A stretch of DNA of 64,000 nt from Neospora caninum Liverpool (Eukaryota > Apicomplexa > Conoidasida > Eucoccidiorida > Sarcocystidae): positions 5,361,748 through 5,425,747 of the forward strand of contig NC_018397.1 in assembly GCF_000208865.1 (NCBI RefSeq), read 5' to 3'. The translations under genes and the position numbers were made by a program. Shown here piece after piece: positions 14,201 to 25,534 of this stretch (the first letter of the stretch is position 1; each line of letters opens with the position of its first letter). The notes beneath the pieces are model-generated. The model ran no database searches. It was not told the origin of the DNA and saw nothing but the letters and a program-made list of their open reading frames with translations.

Positions 14201-14423
14201 CTTCGCTTCCTGTCCTTTCTCCAGGTTGCTCTGTCTTTCCAAAAGGAGCTTTTCGCGCCAGGACGCGCGGAAAAAACCTACCGGTTCCAGTGGGCATCTC
14301 AAGGACCGCATGGCCCTTGGCGTCCAGCGTTTGCTTGAGCGCGCGAATGTACGCATATTGCTCAGGGTAGATGAAGTCGTAGGGAAAGTAGACAGTGACT
14401 TCGTCGATTTGGAAGACCACCAT
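2208..14423 (-). CDS. XPD: XPD/Rad3 (ERCC2) DNA helicase of TFIIH, 19 exons
   Basis: 5'-3' DNA helicase subunit of TFIIH, acting in nucleotide excision repair and transcription in the nucleus. Exons on the minus strand, in transcription order: 14423-14282, 13741-13656, 13318-13015, 12074-11973, 11433-11107, 10283-10117, 9645-9434, 8951-8459, 7957-7875, 7470-7273, 6748-6628, 6069-6004, 5648-5568, 4624-4473, 4069-3923, 3681-3561, 3183-3130, 2924-2763, 2456-2208. They total 3267 nt, giving 1088 aa with every phase consistent. Seen: N-terminal [12 protein letters not shown], Walker A PTGTGKT (44-50), four iron-sulfur cysteines (C194, C212, C303, C347), DEAH (409-412), [19 protein letters not shown] and QCVGRVIR (955-962). 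The C-terminal FLRHMSQP matches the family end and is followed by a Gln-rich tail. Human XPD is 760 aa; the excess lies in an acidic/Arg insert (exon 3), an insert inside the Fe-S domain (exon 5), a long Ser tract in the arch region (exon 8) and the tail. Intron 15 uses a GC donor. Exon 3/4 and 6/7 junctions sit in variable regions and are least certain. Confidence 0.93.
8168..8247. repeat. TA/CATA microsatellite in XPD intron 8
   Basis: A (TA)n run followed by CATATA, TGTA and related units. It is intronic, between the XPD exons at 8459-8951 and 7875-7957. Confidence 0.9.
8689..8851 (-). repeat. Coding repeat that encodes the XPD Ser tract
   Basis: On the plus strand this reads as tandem GAAGACGAGGAA-like units; on the coding minus strand the same units are TCN serine codons giving a long poly-Ser stretch inside XPD exon 8. 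Length is likely to vary between strains because the units are nearly identical from 8760 to 8850. Confidence 0.85.
10727..10866. repeat. TATACATCC/TATACA microsatellite in XPD intron 5
   Basis: Starts as repeats of a TATACATCCT-like decamer, then degenerates into ATATACATA and pure (AT)n. It is intronic, between the exons at 11107-11433 and 10117-10283. Confidence 0.9.
12780..12930. repeat. TA-rich microsatellite in XPD intron 3
   Basis: Runs of TA, TATG and TGTATA units, interrupted around 12865-12900. The composition contrasts sharply with the GC-rich flanking exons. It is intronic and lies just downstream of exon 3 (transcript sense). Confidence 0.9.
13458..13498. repeat. Tandem duplication of a 19-nt unit
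   Basis: The unit CTACAGGGGACTAACCACG occurs at 13458-13476 and again at 13480-13498 (period 22). It lies in XPD intron 2, about 140 bases upstream of exon 3. Confidence 0.85.
13813..13885. repeat. Near-perfect inverted repeat (hairpin) in XPD intron 1
   Basis: Left arm 13813-13839 and right arm 13859-13885 are reverse complements at 26 of 27 positions, separated by a 19-nt loop. It lies inside the first intron of the XPD gene, so it would be transcribed with it. It could be a small transposon remnant, a miRNA-like precursor or a structural element; the sequence alone does not decide. Confidence 0.9.
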
Positions 14424-17400
14424 CTCGCTCACAGATACTAGAAGCGAATAGGTAAACACGAACATAAGAGCAGTAAAGGGAAGAGACCCAATAGATAAGA
14501 TATCGGGGCAAAGAGCGATCCAACCCCTCTGGCGGGCTCGTTCATTCTCCAAATGGACCGGTGAGAAGCCGTGTCTCGGGCGTGTCCAGGCAGCCCGATG
14601 CACCGTGCGGAAGCGTCCCGTTTTCGAAACGAAAGACCAGCAGTCAGAAAATCAAGAGAAGAAAGTAGACGAGGAAGAAGGCGTTTCCCAGGGAAGGAAT
14701 CAGACACACAGTGCACGAGAATCACGCGAGGCGCCAGCTGGTCTCCCAAGCTCCTCCTTTGTGAGTCCTGGAACGGAACGCGATTCTCCCCGTTGTCTCT
14801 GTTGCTTTGTCGCTCCCCAGAATCCAGCGCTCCCGGAAAACTGGAAATGGAGAGGGGTCAGTGGAAAGATGAAGGACGTCGCGACTCGACAGAAAAAGAG
14901 ACGGAAGAAAGCGGACGAAACGCTGCCATCGGTGCGGCGAGCCGAACCGAAAAAGCGCCGGAGGCAAAAACGGCAGGGGAGGAAACCGGGGGGAACCCGC
15001 TGGAGACTTGGGACGAGGTTTTCAGCCGAGTCGGCGAGAAAAATCTCGAAGCCGCCGAGAAGCGGCGTCGAAGCACGGCGGGGGAAAGGGAGTAAACGGT
15101 AAAACGAGGAGCCAAAGCCCACTCGTTCTGCGAAGCGTCTCTCCCCTTTTCGCGCGGCGTTAAAGTGAATGAAGAAAAACACTCCAGGCACTCTTCCCTT
15201 CGTCTTCTTCCCTGCCTGCGATTCTAGGCACGATTGGCCACAAAAGAGCGTCGCTGCGTGCTGCCGCGGGTTCCCTGCCTTTTTGAGCGACGCAGGAAGC
15301 CGGAGAAAAGACTTGAAGCTTCCTGGACACCCCTTCCCCCGTTGAGACAGAGGAAAGGATGAAACCGAAAGCAGGGATTTTCTCGGAGGACTTTTCGACG
15401 CCGTGGAAAACGCTGGCACACCGGCTCTCGTCTCGTGCATGTGCGGTGGAGGCTGAGTTCCGCAGATGCTGCGGAAAAGAGGGCCGGGATGACAGCAAGA
15501 CCGCTTGCGAGTGTACCACTGGTTTTCTCTAACTCTCGGGAACGAATGCCTCCATTCAATTTTTTAGCTTTTGAAAAGCGTTTTATCGGCAACCGGAGCT
15601 GCATGCATGCAACGGGGAAAGCGACCGCACTCGACTCCGTGACTCAGACAGTCGAGGAGCCACCGCCGAAAAAGACACTGCTTTTCGCTCGTTTATTGTA
15701 GACGCCTCGTTTTTTCTCTAGAGGCGCCGGGTACACCTCATCTGGAGGAGCAAGTGTCCGAGGCCAGGCCAGCTAAGGAGTGAGAGACATCCAGAAAGTG
15801 ATCGTGCATGCATCGGGGGTCGGGTCACACTCTCCAGTAAGGGTGCCTCGCTCGAGTTTTCGAGACTTGGCCACGCGCCGGATATTTGCCTCTTTCGACT
15901 TGGCCGGAAATGACTGAAGTAACGCTTCGGTGCACTGGGCGAGGCGGCTTTAGAGGCACGCACAAGCTGTTTTCGCAGTGAAACTTGAAAAACGTAAACG
16001 TCAACGGCGATTTGCACCACTACCAGTGTTGCTCGGCCAGCAAAACCATCATTGAGGCGTCGAAACGCCAAGCCTCTTTCCGAGGTTTTGAGATCTTGCG
16101 TGTGCGCCAAGGCGTTATAAGACTCGGCAGCCCGCGTCCGTGGTGTACACGGACCAGGTTGGATCCGATTCGTCTGGGAACGCGACGGAGTCAAACAGGT
16201 GACGAACTAGGAAGGTAACAACCCTGAACTGACGTTCACAGGGATGGCAGGGAGAAGGTGCGCAATTTACAGTTCACACTAACGGACCATCCTGCTCTCT
16301 GAGAGACGCTTGGCGTGGAGATCCCCTGACAAAAACAAACGAAGGCCCACGACGGTCAGGTGAAAACCCTGGTGAGCCTGAGGGGGGGTAGTCCCAAGCC
16401 AATAACTCGCCAAACGAGGAGCATGCGGACGTTGGTCGAGCCCTTTGCGAACGGGTTTTTGAGCAGATTTTGCAGAGAACTTACACTTTTCGATTGCCGC
16501 CTGGAGTGTCGCGAAAAACCGGGAGGCATCGGAAGCCCTTCGCGCGGGAACTCATCTCAAATGAGTACCGCCCAGCGGTTACTTCACGGAACCGTTGTGG
16601 GTTTCGTGGAACCTAAATGAGAGTGACTTCACTGGAGCACTTGAATGACGGATGCTGGTTATGCGTAGCGAAGAAATCAAAATCTTCATTTTTCAGACGG
16701 ATCAAAAGACGATGAACCTGTTGACAGTGACACAGTAGTTGTGAACTACGAGCTGACGCATCCCCAGCGGAAGGGGAGGTCAACAGGCAAGGGAGAGTAT
16801 CTGCCAGGCAGTGCGTCCATGGCCACGCAAGAACTTGCCTAACGATGAAAACGCCGTGATGCTCTGCACGGAACAACTCATGACGGAAATCTGGGAGCTA
16901 GGGGCACACGTTTGGTTGAGCTATACGGTGAAGTAAGGGGGAGGACAGGTCTACGTGGAACGCGTGCGTTTGCCAAAAACAAGCTGGCAGTTGTCTACGC
17001 GGCGAGCCTGATTGCGAATTTGGCTGCGGCCGCAACTTTTACACTCGATCGATTGGGGCCAACAGGCGTACGCCAAACAAGGAAAGCGTGGTTCATCGAC
17101 TCCATCACTATGGGAGGCGTTCATTCCTCTCTAGTGGGCGGATGTGAAGCCACAACACGAAGCGCCCGGCACCTCTGCCAAAACGCGCATTTGAAGGCCA
17201 AGGCCCTATTGTCATCACGAAAAGCTCGCCTATCTCCCCTGTCGATCGTCTGTGAAACCCCTCCTTCAAAAACAGACAAATATTATGCGAGCCCCTCCAC
17301 AGTTTAGGGCTGAAATCCTCAACGGGGTCCTGGTTCGCCAAGGCACGCTGCTGTTTTTGCCGCTGGAGCTGCCTAGTCTACACAGCGGAGATCCGAAGCT

Positions 17401-18251
17401 GTGGTGAAAATGGGCGTCTCCGCGGCATTGACTATCTAGTGTCTTCGCTCTCAGTCTGACAGGCTCTTTCGCCGTCTTTTCACGGATATTTTATTTATTT
17501 TTGACGTGCAGTTGATTCCCAGCACCACTTGAGGTCGCCTCCTCGCGGGTCCCCCCCCAGAAGTTGGCCACGGCCTGCGTTGCCGTGTGCGGCGGGCAGT
17601 TTGTCTCTTCCTGGATGAGGAGAGACGCCCTAGGACGTCACGTTGCTCGCTCGTGAGTTGCATTCTACTTCATTTACCCGCTCCCCCGACACCATTCCAC
17701 TGCACGGCAAACCGGCTTTCTTGTGTTTCGCTTCCCCGTCTCCCGCCAGAGGCGCTTCCGTGCCACGCACAATCCGCGGGGTGTCTGTACAGCGCAAACA
17801 CAAACGCTGCGCACTTTCAAGGCGGCAAGGGCGTTCATAGAAGATGTCCTTCGAGAACCGATGAACAAAACATACCCGGGCACTGGCGATTGCGTGCCAC
17901 TCTGACTAGGGGAAAAAGCGTCCTTGTGGGCCGCGTGCGGAGGTGGGTGTGGAGGGAGTTGCATGCAACGCGTGGAGACGGACACGAGCTCAGTGGTCCG
18001 CTCTCCTCGGTACACAGCCTAGCGGCTGTTGGCCTCGGTAAAAGTGCTACCAGCATAGCGTCGTGGTGCACAGGACGCGGGGGTTCTCCCGCAAAGGGTA
18101 GTTCGGCGAACCGAAGTCGAAACATGGCCGTCGACAGGATCGTCGAGGGCTTTGGAAAACAGTACCTTCTCTACGTTTTTGTGCCCACAGCATCCGCAGC
18201 GCGTAGTGCGTGCTTTTCGTTTGTCTTTTTTCTTTCAACCGCGTTGACAAA
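14424..18251. promoter_or_regulatory. Divergent intergenic region between XPD and UAP56-like genes
   Basis: This 3.8 kb spacer separates the start codons of two divergently transcribed genes and must hold both 5' UTRs and promoters. TGCATGC motifs, a sequence class bound by ApiAP2 factors in apicomplexans, occur at 15600-15610 (overlapping double copy), 15805-15811 and 17960-17966. Short GAGACG-type motifs are also present, for example near 16302 and 17612. Open frames here show no conserved protein. The regulatory role is inferred from position and motif class only. Confidence 0.5.
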
Positions 18252-21200
18252 ATGACGACTCTGGAGCAGAACCCCGCAGACGAATTGGTCGATTATGAGG
18301 AAGATGAGCAAAATGATGCCAAGGTGGGTAGAGAACTTTCGGGGAACCTTTGGAGCCAGCAAGTAACCGACACTTCGTGGGTTAAACTGGGATCATAGCC
18401 GTACATTTCGAAGAAGTTGTCTCGTTTTCGTGTGTAAAATGGATTCCGAGTCCGTACTGTACCACATCTGCAGCAATGCGTATGCGATCCCCCGGTGCCT
18501 TCACTCTGTGTCACACCTGAAGTCGCTCACTTCTTGGCTGTGGACAATCGAAGAACGCTAGACGCTTTCATTTGTGCGTCCCCGTGTGAACCTAGTGTTG
18601 TGTAGCAGCTCTAGACACCGTTTTCTGTGGATCCGTCCTGCTTCACTTTTTTGCCTTTGGGCGTGGCACGCGACTCCTTTGTGGCCAAGAGACGGCCGTT
18701 TCGCTTCCCCTTACGGGAACCGCACAACCTGCCGGCGCGTGGTACGTGTCTGAAAAGGTGGCGGAATGTTGACGCAAGACGAGGCCGAGAAGGCGCGGAG
18801 GAACGGGCAGAACTTACCGACTCTCCGTGCGAGTTGCAAGTCTTGGAGGACCGGTCGCCGCCCTGCTCTGTTCCGCGTCGTTGAGAAGCTTTCATCGACC
18901 TCTCTGGCAGCATCGGCTCCTGACTCTCTCCCGTGTGCGCTCAAGTGCATCTCAAGACCGGCCTCTCGGGTCTCCTTGTTTCCACAGACGGGCGATATGG
19001 ACGGCTGGTGCAGGGACAACTCGGTTAAGCCTCGCGACTGGTGTGCCTGGTGGCGATGAACCTGGCAAAACTTTGCCTCTTGTGCCTATCGCCTCCCGGA
19101 TGTGTCTTCTGGGCCCAGTTCCCCCGCCAACTGCGTACGCGATCGCTTGTCCTTCCCGTGCTCGCTTCAAAGTGTGTGAACAGCAAATGAGGAATGTGCC
19201 AGGCACGTGTTTGTGTCTGTCTCCCGCGGACTGGGGGCTGTGGGCAGCTGTCCACGCTTTCTCACAGAAATGGAGTCGTCATCTCGGCGCAAGTTGTGCA
19301 GGAAGACCGGGATGTCGAAGAGAGAGGGGCCGAGGGGAGTCGACCCGCGAAACTGAAACCGTCGTTCGTGATCCCTTGTACGATGCTCACAGGAGAAGGG
19401 AGTCGAGGACGTCGTTGTTGGCCGTGGAAACTACGTTTCCATCCACGCTTCTGGCTTCAGGTACGCGAGCGGATGAGTCGCTTCGCCGTTGCGGGGGGAA
19501 GTTCAGCGACTTCCTGGTGTTCGCCTCAGTTCACGGCGCGCAAAGAGGGGAGAGGGGATGTCTGCTGAGTGGCCAAGGTTTGCAGTGGCTGCTGGACGCA
19601 CCGGGAACCCTGGCGCGTCCAGGGGAAGCGCCTGTTGGATGCGAGAGGGCGGTCTCTCGACCTCTCTGAAGCGCACAGGCGCGCCGGTTTTCGTGCGTCG
19701 CAAACTAAGGTGTGCGCACGGAGAGCCCGTCGACTGTGGTGTGTGTTGCTTTCTCAGAGATTTCTTCTTGAAGCCCGAGTTGCTGCGCGCGATTGGAGAC
19801 GCCGGCTTCGAGCATCCGTCAGAAGTTCAGCATGAAACCATTCCCCACGCCATCACGGGCGTCGATGTCCTGTGCCAGGCCAAATCAGGTACGGCGCCTA
19901 CTTTGGCATCCGCCACGTCTCCGTTGATCCGCCTCTCGAGAGTACATTTACGGACCGCGCGCGCGTGTTCACTGCTGGCTGTCGTGGGGCAAGCGGGAAG
20001 AGTGCGAAAATGACGGGGAAAAAGATGCCCGACAGGAATAGGCGCTCGCATGCGTGAGCGGGAGAGGTGGAGAACCGCAGTGCGCGAGGCGGCCTTCGTG
20101 TGCGTTGCGACTTGGCTGAGGGCCGAGACGCGCGTTTCGCCTGCGTTGCGTGGCTGCGGTTTTACCTCAGGAATGGGCAAGACCGCCGTGTTCGTGTTGA
20201 GTATTCTCCAGCAGCTGAACCTCGACGCGAGTGGCGAAGAGGGAAACACTCAGGGCGTGGTGTGCTTGGGCATTGCACACACGCGCGAGCTGGCTTTCCA
20301 GATTAAGAACGAGTTTGACCGGTTTAGCAAGTACCTGAAGAACGTCAAGTGCGAAGTCGTCTACGGAGGCATCTCGATTCAGAAGAACATCGACATGTTG
20401 AAGGATCCAAAGACGACGCCGCACATCCTCATCGGAACGCCGGGGCGTGTCCTGGCGCTGATCAAGGGAAAGCACCTGAATGCGGAGAAGGTTGCGCACT
20501 TTGTCTTGGACGAGTGCGACAAGTGCCTGGAGAAACTCGACATGCGAAAGGACGTGCAAAACATCTTCATGGCGACCCCCAAGAAGAAGCAGGTGATGTT
20601 CTTCTCGGCCACGATGAACAAGGAGATCCGCGACGTTTGCAAGCGTTTCATGCAGAGCCCCGTCGAAGTCTTCATCGACGACGAGAGCAAGCTGACGCTC
20701 CACGGGCTGCTCCAGTACTACGTCAAACTCCAGGAGTCGGAAAAGAACAGGAAGTTGAACGATTTGCTGGACACTCTCGAGTTCAACCAGGTTATCATCT
20801 TCGTCAAGAGCGTCTCCCGAGCGCAAGCTCTGGACCGTCTCCTCACAGAGTGCAACTTCCCGTCCATCGCCATCCACGCGGGTCTCGACCAGGAGGAACG
20901 GTAGGCGTCGGCAACACAATGGGAGAGAGGCGCGCGCCGCAGCGCACAGAGACAGAAACTGCAGGCAGCGCCTGAGAGGCGCATCGAGACGGTCCCTGGT
21001 GGTGTGTGGAAGACGTTGCCGTGGAGCGAGGTTGGATGCCGACGTGTGCCTTACTCTCTCTCCCTGTCTGGGGGCGTGTTGTGGCCGATGATGCTCTGCC
21101 TCCCACACTTTCTTAGGGCGTCTTTGTTTCACGTCTGGAGTTCGTCCAGGCGACGCTCGTTGCGTGGAACCGGCGCGGCCGCTGCGATTTGTGTGTGCTT

Positions 21201-22038
21201 GTCTCCAGCATCAACAGGTATCAGCAGTTCAAGAATTTCGAGAAGAGAATCATGGTAGCTACAGACCTGTTCGGACGTGGCATTGACATTGAGCGCGTGA
21301 ACATCGTTATCAACTACGACATGCCTGGTAAGCTGAGCTCTCTCTGGGCGGCGCAGAACCGCACGCGGGTTTCACTCCTTTCCCGGTTAAACCAGATGTG
21401 TGGGTTTCCCCTGACCACTGAAGTAAGAGCGTCTCTTTTGTTGCTTTCGAGTGCGTTTGACGTCTGTCCTCTCTCGTCAGTGGTGTGTGGTTTCCTGTGA
21501 TGGGAGAGTCTAGGCGTGCGGGTAGCTCCCTGCGTGCAGTCGAGACGCACACGTTCCGAAGCGTTCAGGAGAGGACCAGAAGTACACAGTGCAGCGTGGC
21601 GCGCAACGTGTCTCCCGGCCACGAGGTTTGTGTCCGCTACAGTTAGTTGTCGCGTGTGTGTGTGTGTGCGGTCTCCGAGCCGAATCGTGAGCTCGGAGCG
21701 CCTTGGTCCAGTCTTTCGCGTGCAACGGTCGTGTTTCGTTTTGCGGGGGGTATTCCTCACCACGCTGCGCTTTCGGGGTTCAGGTGAGTCAGAAAAACGC
21801 TGTGCGCCGTCTCGACTCCGCCTTCCGTGTGTGTGCGGGGTTTGTGTGTGCAGACTCAAGCGACTCGTACCTGCATCGCGTGGGACGCGCTGGGCGTTTC
21901 GGCACCAAGGGTTTAGCGATCACTTTCGTGGCCAGCCAAGACGACACGAACGTCCTGAACGACGTCCAGACCCGTTTCGAGGTTCACATTGCGGAGATGC
22001 CGCAGAGCATCGACGCGTCTCAGTACATCAACCAGTAA
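18252..22038 (+). CDS. DDX39: UAP56/DDX39-type DECD-box RNA helicase, 6 exons
   Basis: Spliceosome and TREX-complex ATPase that remodels RNA-protein complexes for splicing and nuclear mRNA export. Exons: 18252-18323, 19393-19460, 19758-19888, 20171-20900, 21209-21327, 21854-22038; total 1305 nt, 434 aa (human DDX39B is 428). The start context ACAAAATGAC fits coccidian genes and the N-terminal [10 protein letters not shown] is typical of the family. Seen: [19 protein letters not shown] (Q-motif region), P-loop AKSGMGKT spanning the exon 3/4 junction, GTPGRV, DECD (204-207) in place of [18 protein letters not shown] and [10 protein letters not shown]. The DECD variant separates this subfamily from general DEAD-box helicases. 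All junctions are GT-AG and phase-consistent. The gene is divergent from XPD and convergent with the OB-fold gene. No truncation or missing motif was seen. Confidence 0.97.
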
Positions 22039-23411
22039 AGCTTGCATGTGGAGAGGAGAGAGGTGGTCTTGTGTAGAAAGGCATCGGGAAAGCCAGCGGG
22101 TTCCGCGCGGCCTCGAAAACAAGGGTGTTTTTGCGGTGCGCCGCCTTCCTGTGCATCCGGCGCGAAGTGGGGAGAACGCGGATGACGCAGCGGCGCAAAC
22201 GAGAGGGGGGACGGCGCCGCGTGCGAGCGTGGGATTTTCAGTGGGTGTGGTTTCTCGCGACGAGGCCAGCTGCGCGGCGTTCCAGTTCGTATGCGTGGTT
22301 TTGCGAGAAGAGAAAAAACCGTGGGAGCGAGTCGAGGCGCGCACGCGCGCGCGAAAGTTCAGTTGCCCGGGGAAGTTGGGGGGTTTGAGCCCGAATATAT
22401 GCAGCTCTGGGGCGCTTCAGTTCGAAATCGTTTTGGTCAGGGTTTTTTATATAGATTGAAAGACGCCAGTCTAAGCCGTCACTCGAAACACCTGTGAACC
22501 GAGCTGCCGCCGTTTGTGCGACCGCGTCACCGGGTTCAAAGAGCCCGAGCGGCGGGGTCCGGCCGTGCGGAGGCTTCCGTGTTTCGCCCACATGTGAATT
22601 CGACAACGCTGAGAGACCGGCTGACCGATGTGAAGTTAACTTGTCTCTTTCCGACGCGCGCGCGCGCTGCGCACCCACGGCGGCCCACCAGCGAGAACGC
22701 GTTGTTCTCGGTTCTGCCGCGCCCGCGCCACACACTCCCCTGGACAGCCCCAAAACATACACGTCTCCTCGTAGTCCCTAGCAGTCAGTGCCGTTTCCAG
22801 TGTAGTGTGAGACGTGCAGCGTTGCCGACAGAGCGCGCGCCTCCGTCGCTGGGGCTGAAGCAGTTTCCCGGCAGATCGTTCTTCCGCCTCGTAGGGAACC
22901 GCACTCCTAGGGATGCACTTGTCGGCCGTGGCTTTCTTCCCGCGAACCCGTTGTCCGTGTCGAGCGTCTTTGCGTGGATCTATGCATGCCCCGGAGCTCG
23001 CCGGCCGACGCCCAAGCGCCACCGAAGCACCTGACGCGCACCCGCCGAACAAAAAAACACGGAAAATCCGAGCGCGTGGGGCGTTTTTTGCACGGAGGGG
23101 AAGGCAGCGCGTCTTGGCCTGCGGGGGCTAGCTAACGATGGGTGTTCTGCACGGGGGTGCCGATTCGCCTATCTGCGTTCTCCCAAGAGAGCAAACGCGC
23201 CGGACGTTTTCTTCGCTCCCAGGCGTTCCGGCTTACGTGCGTTAGCCATTCGGCCTCCGCGTTCGCGCAGCTGTTCGGGCAGTCCGAGACTCTCAGCAGC
23301 TGCAAAATCCAGGACAGACTGGCGCATGCACCCTCAGGGGAAGCCCGGGGCTTGGACCGGAACGGACGAAACACACAAGCAGGAGAACCCCTTTACCGAC
23401 AGCTTCCGGCT
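22039..23411. other. Convergent intergenic region
   Basis: Holds the 3' UTRs of the UAP56-like gene (plus) and the OB-fold gene (minus). No conserved reading frame was found. TGCATGC-type motifs occur at 22983-22989 and 23324-23330, but there is no obvious promoter to assign them to. Confidence 0.5.
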
Positions 23412-25520
23412 CTAAGAGAAGAGAGACAGTATAGCGGACCAGCCTGTCGCTTCGATTTCCCGCGGCCAGATTCTCGTGCAGGCCGGCTCGGGGGCGCGAC
23501 CCGTTTCGTCCTTGAGCGGCGTTTCACTTTGGATTTCTTTCTGCTCACAGTCCTCCGCGACGCAGATTCTCAGTCTGAGCTGTGCGCGGTGAAGTCGAAG
23601 AAAGCGAAACGGAAGGCCGCGCACACCTTTCGGCACGTCTGACAGAAGTCGCCACTGGCGAAAAAAGTTCATTCTTTCGCGGCGCGCCTTCGTTTGCGCC
23701 CGACTGCGACAACAACGTCTTACGTGGAAGGAGAGAATCACGTCTGAGTCCACCGTGACAGGCACGAGCTGTAGCAGCAGAGAGACGTAGGCGCCCTCCA
23801 GCTGGGCCTTTCTCAACTCCGCTAGTGTCCCTCGAAGAGAAAACTTCCTCGTCCGGTCGAGAGAGACTAGCCCTCCCCTTGCCTCTCGCCAGGCCACCCC
23901 GGCCGCGCTTCCCAGGTCCGCGTTGCGCTCGTTCTCGCCTCCGTCTCTGAAACGCGCGGGAGATTCGAGGCACGCCGCGCCACCGTCTTCGTTCTGTTCG
24001 TCGTCGTCGACGATGACGACTTCCGGCTCACTCGGCTTCGGCGGCGTCTCGCCCTCTGAGCGCACACGCGTGTGGAGGAGCTGGCGGGACGCCGGGAAGG
24101 CGTCGACCGTCCCTTCGAGAACCCTGGTGCCATCGTCCACGGAGAAGAGACCCGCTCTCTCGTCGACACTGAGGCAACGGACACACACTCGAAACGAAAC
24201 CGTTTGTGCTGGTGCGCTGGAAGACACGTTGTGTCTCTCCGAGGGGGACGAGTGTTGCCGAAAGGTTTTTGGCGCGACTCACGCCCCGCGGAGCGCCCGA
24301 AGCGTCAACGCATCGCACGCACCATTCTTCCACTGCTCATCTACGCGCGTTCCAACTGATTATGTCCGAGAAGGACACGGACCCGGCAGTGCACCCGGCG
24401 AAGAAACATCGACGTGGAAAACTCGGCACGCGTAGGACAGGAGAAAGACACTGCAACGGCGCCTTCCAGGGCGGCGTCGGAGCCTGTTCCGGCTGTCTCC
24501 AACCGCTCGGCCACAGGCAGTTGTCGCGGCATCTCCCCGAGGGTTTTTCGAGGTGCGTGGTTGAGATGGACGGCGAGTAAACCGCTGCGGGCCCCGCGCT
24601 GGGAACCCGAAGCGCACAGACTCGCGTCCGTTCGTCCGGCGACGAGTCGGAAGCAGGCGAACTCGCCGAACGCTCCCGTTTTTTGTCGCCTTCGTGCAGC
24701 CTCTCGTGCCTGCCTCGGACGCGTCCAAAACCGGGAGGGGCGGGGGGGGACAGCTGCGCTTCCGGGGCCCTACGGCGAAGACAAGCCTTTCCTCAAGATC
24801 CCCTAACTGGTACCTCGGGAACATGCGTGGAAACCAAGCATTTTCGATCTGGTGTGCACGGACACAGTTGCGTGTGGCAGCGTCTTCCATTTTAGTCGGA
24901 CGCGTTTTCGCTTCTTAAGCTCCACACGCCGTTGTTTCGTCGGGCCGTCGTCGCGCTTCGCCCAAAGGAGTCCCGAGAGACAAAGTGCGGGGCGTGCGTG
25001 CGTACCTGACGACGAACCCCTGGACCCAGACGGTGGAGATGGGCCGTCCTCGGTAGAAGAAAAGGATGTCGCCTTGGCGCTCGCCGAAAACCAATTCAAT
25101 CTGGTTCACGCTGCTGCAGAAGATCAGAGCGAGGCCTTCTGCAGGAGCCGAGATCGCCCTTCCCGGGCCGGCAGAGGCGAGAAGGGAAGTCTGCGGGCGT
25201 TTCGTTTCGCCGAGCTGCGTGGCGGAGTCGAGAGGCGCGTGGCGCGGCGCGCCTCCACTGGGCTTTTGCCGGACCTTCTTTTTCTGGGGGCTGCGCGAGT
25301 TGGAAGCCGGAATCTCGACAACGTCGAGGTCCACAGCGCGCACGAACATCACTTCGTCTTCGTTAGAATCGAGGTTCTGTTCGACGTGGCGTCGCTCCGT
25401 TTCAGCCGGAACGTCGCTCCTGCGCGGGGACCGGTGTCGCTTCACCTGGTCGCCAGCACCGAGCGTGCCCAGGCTCCCTCCGCGGGGCTCCAGCAACTCG
25501 CGCCCGAGCCGTTTCTCCAT
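23412..25520 (-). CDS. STN1-like OB-fold protein (candidate CST subunit)
   Basis: Exon 1 is 25520-25006 and exon 2 begins at 24216; the junction is AG/GTACGC to TTCCAG/C. Across it the protein reads ILFFYRGRPISTVWVQGFVV, then, after a short insert, VRCLSVDERAGLFSVDDGT. This resembles the STN1 OB fold, whose pattern is FLYNGxPIxxVxVxGxVI then YxVDDSTGVI. A later block, AYVSLLLQLVPVTVDSDVIL, fits the closing OB strands. Residues 238-245 (VVIVDDDE) look like a SUMO-interaction motif. STN1 proteins bind single-stranded telomeric DNA and work with polymerase alpha. The 3' end is uncertain: exon 2 may read through to the stop at 23412 (439 aa) or splice at a good donor, CAC/GTAAGA (exon end 23724), to an unproven last exon. 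A 3-codon upstream ORF (25534-25523) precedes the ATG, and its TG/GTGAGA also resembles a donor, so an upstream start exon is possible. Alternatives: an RMI2- or RPA2-like OB protein. Confidence 0.55.
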
Positions 25521-25522
25521 TC

Positions 25523-25534
25523 TCACCAGACCAT
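25523..25534 (-). other. Minimal upstream ORF before the OB-fold gene
   Basis: A three-codon ORF (Met-Val-Trp-stop) in a strong AAAAAAATGG context ends two bases before the proposed start codon at 25520. If translated it could damp expression of the main ORF. Alternatively the sequence CTG/GTGAGA within it is a splice donor and this ATG is the real start. Confidence 0.4.

Noticed and set aside
17587..18255. 222-codon plus-strand frame just upstream of the UAP56 start
   Set aside because: No conserved content, and it overlaps the UAP56 start codon in another frame; probably 5' UTR.
20167..21132. 321-codon minus-strand frame
   Set aside because: Antisense shadow of the large UAP56 exon 20171-20900, a by-product of codon composition.
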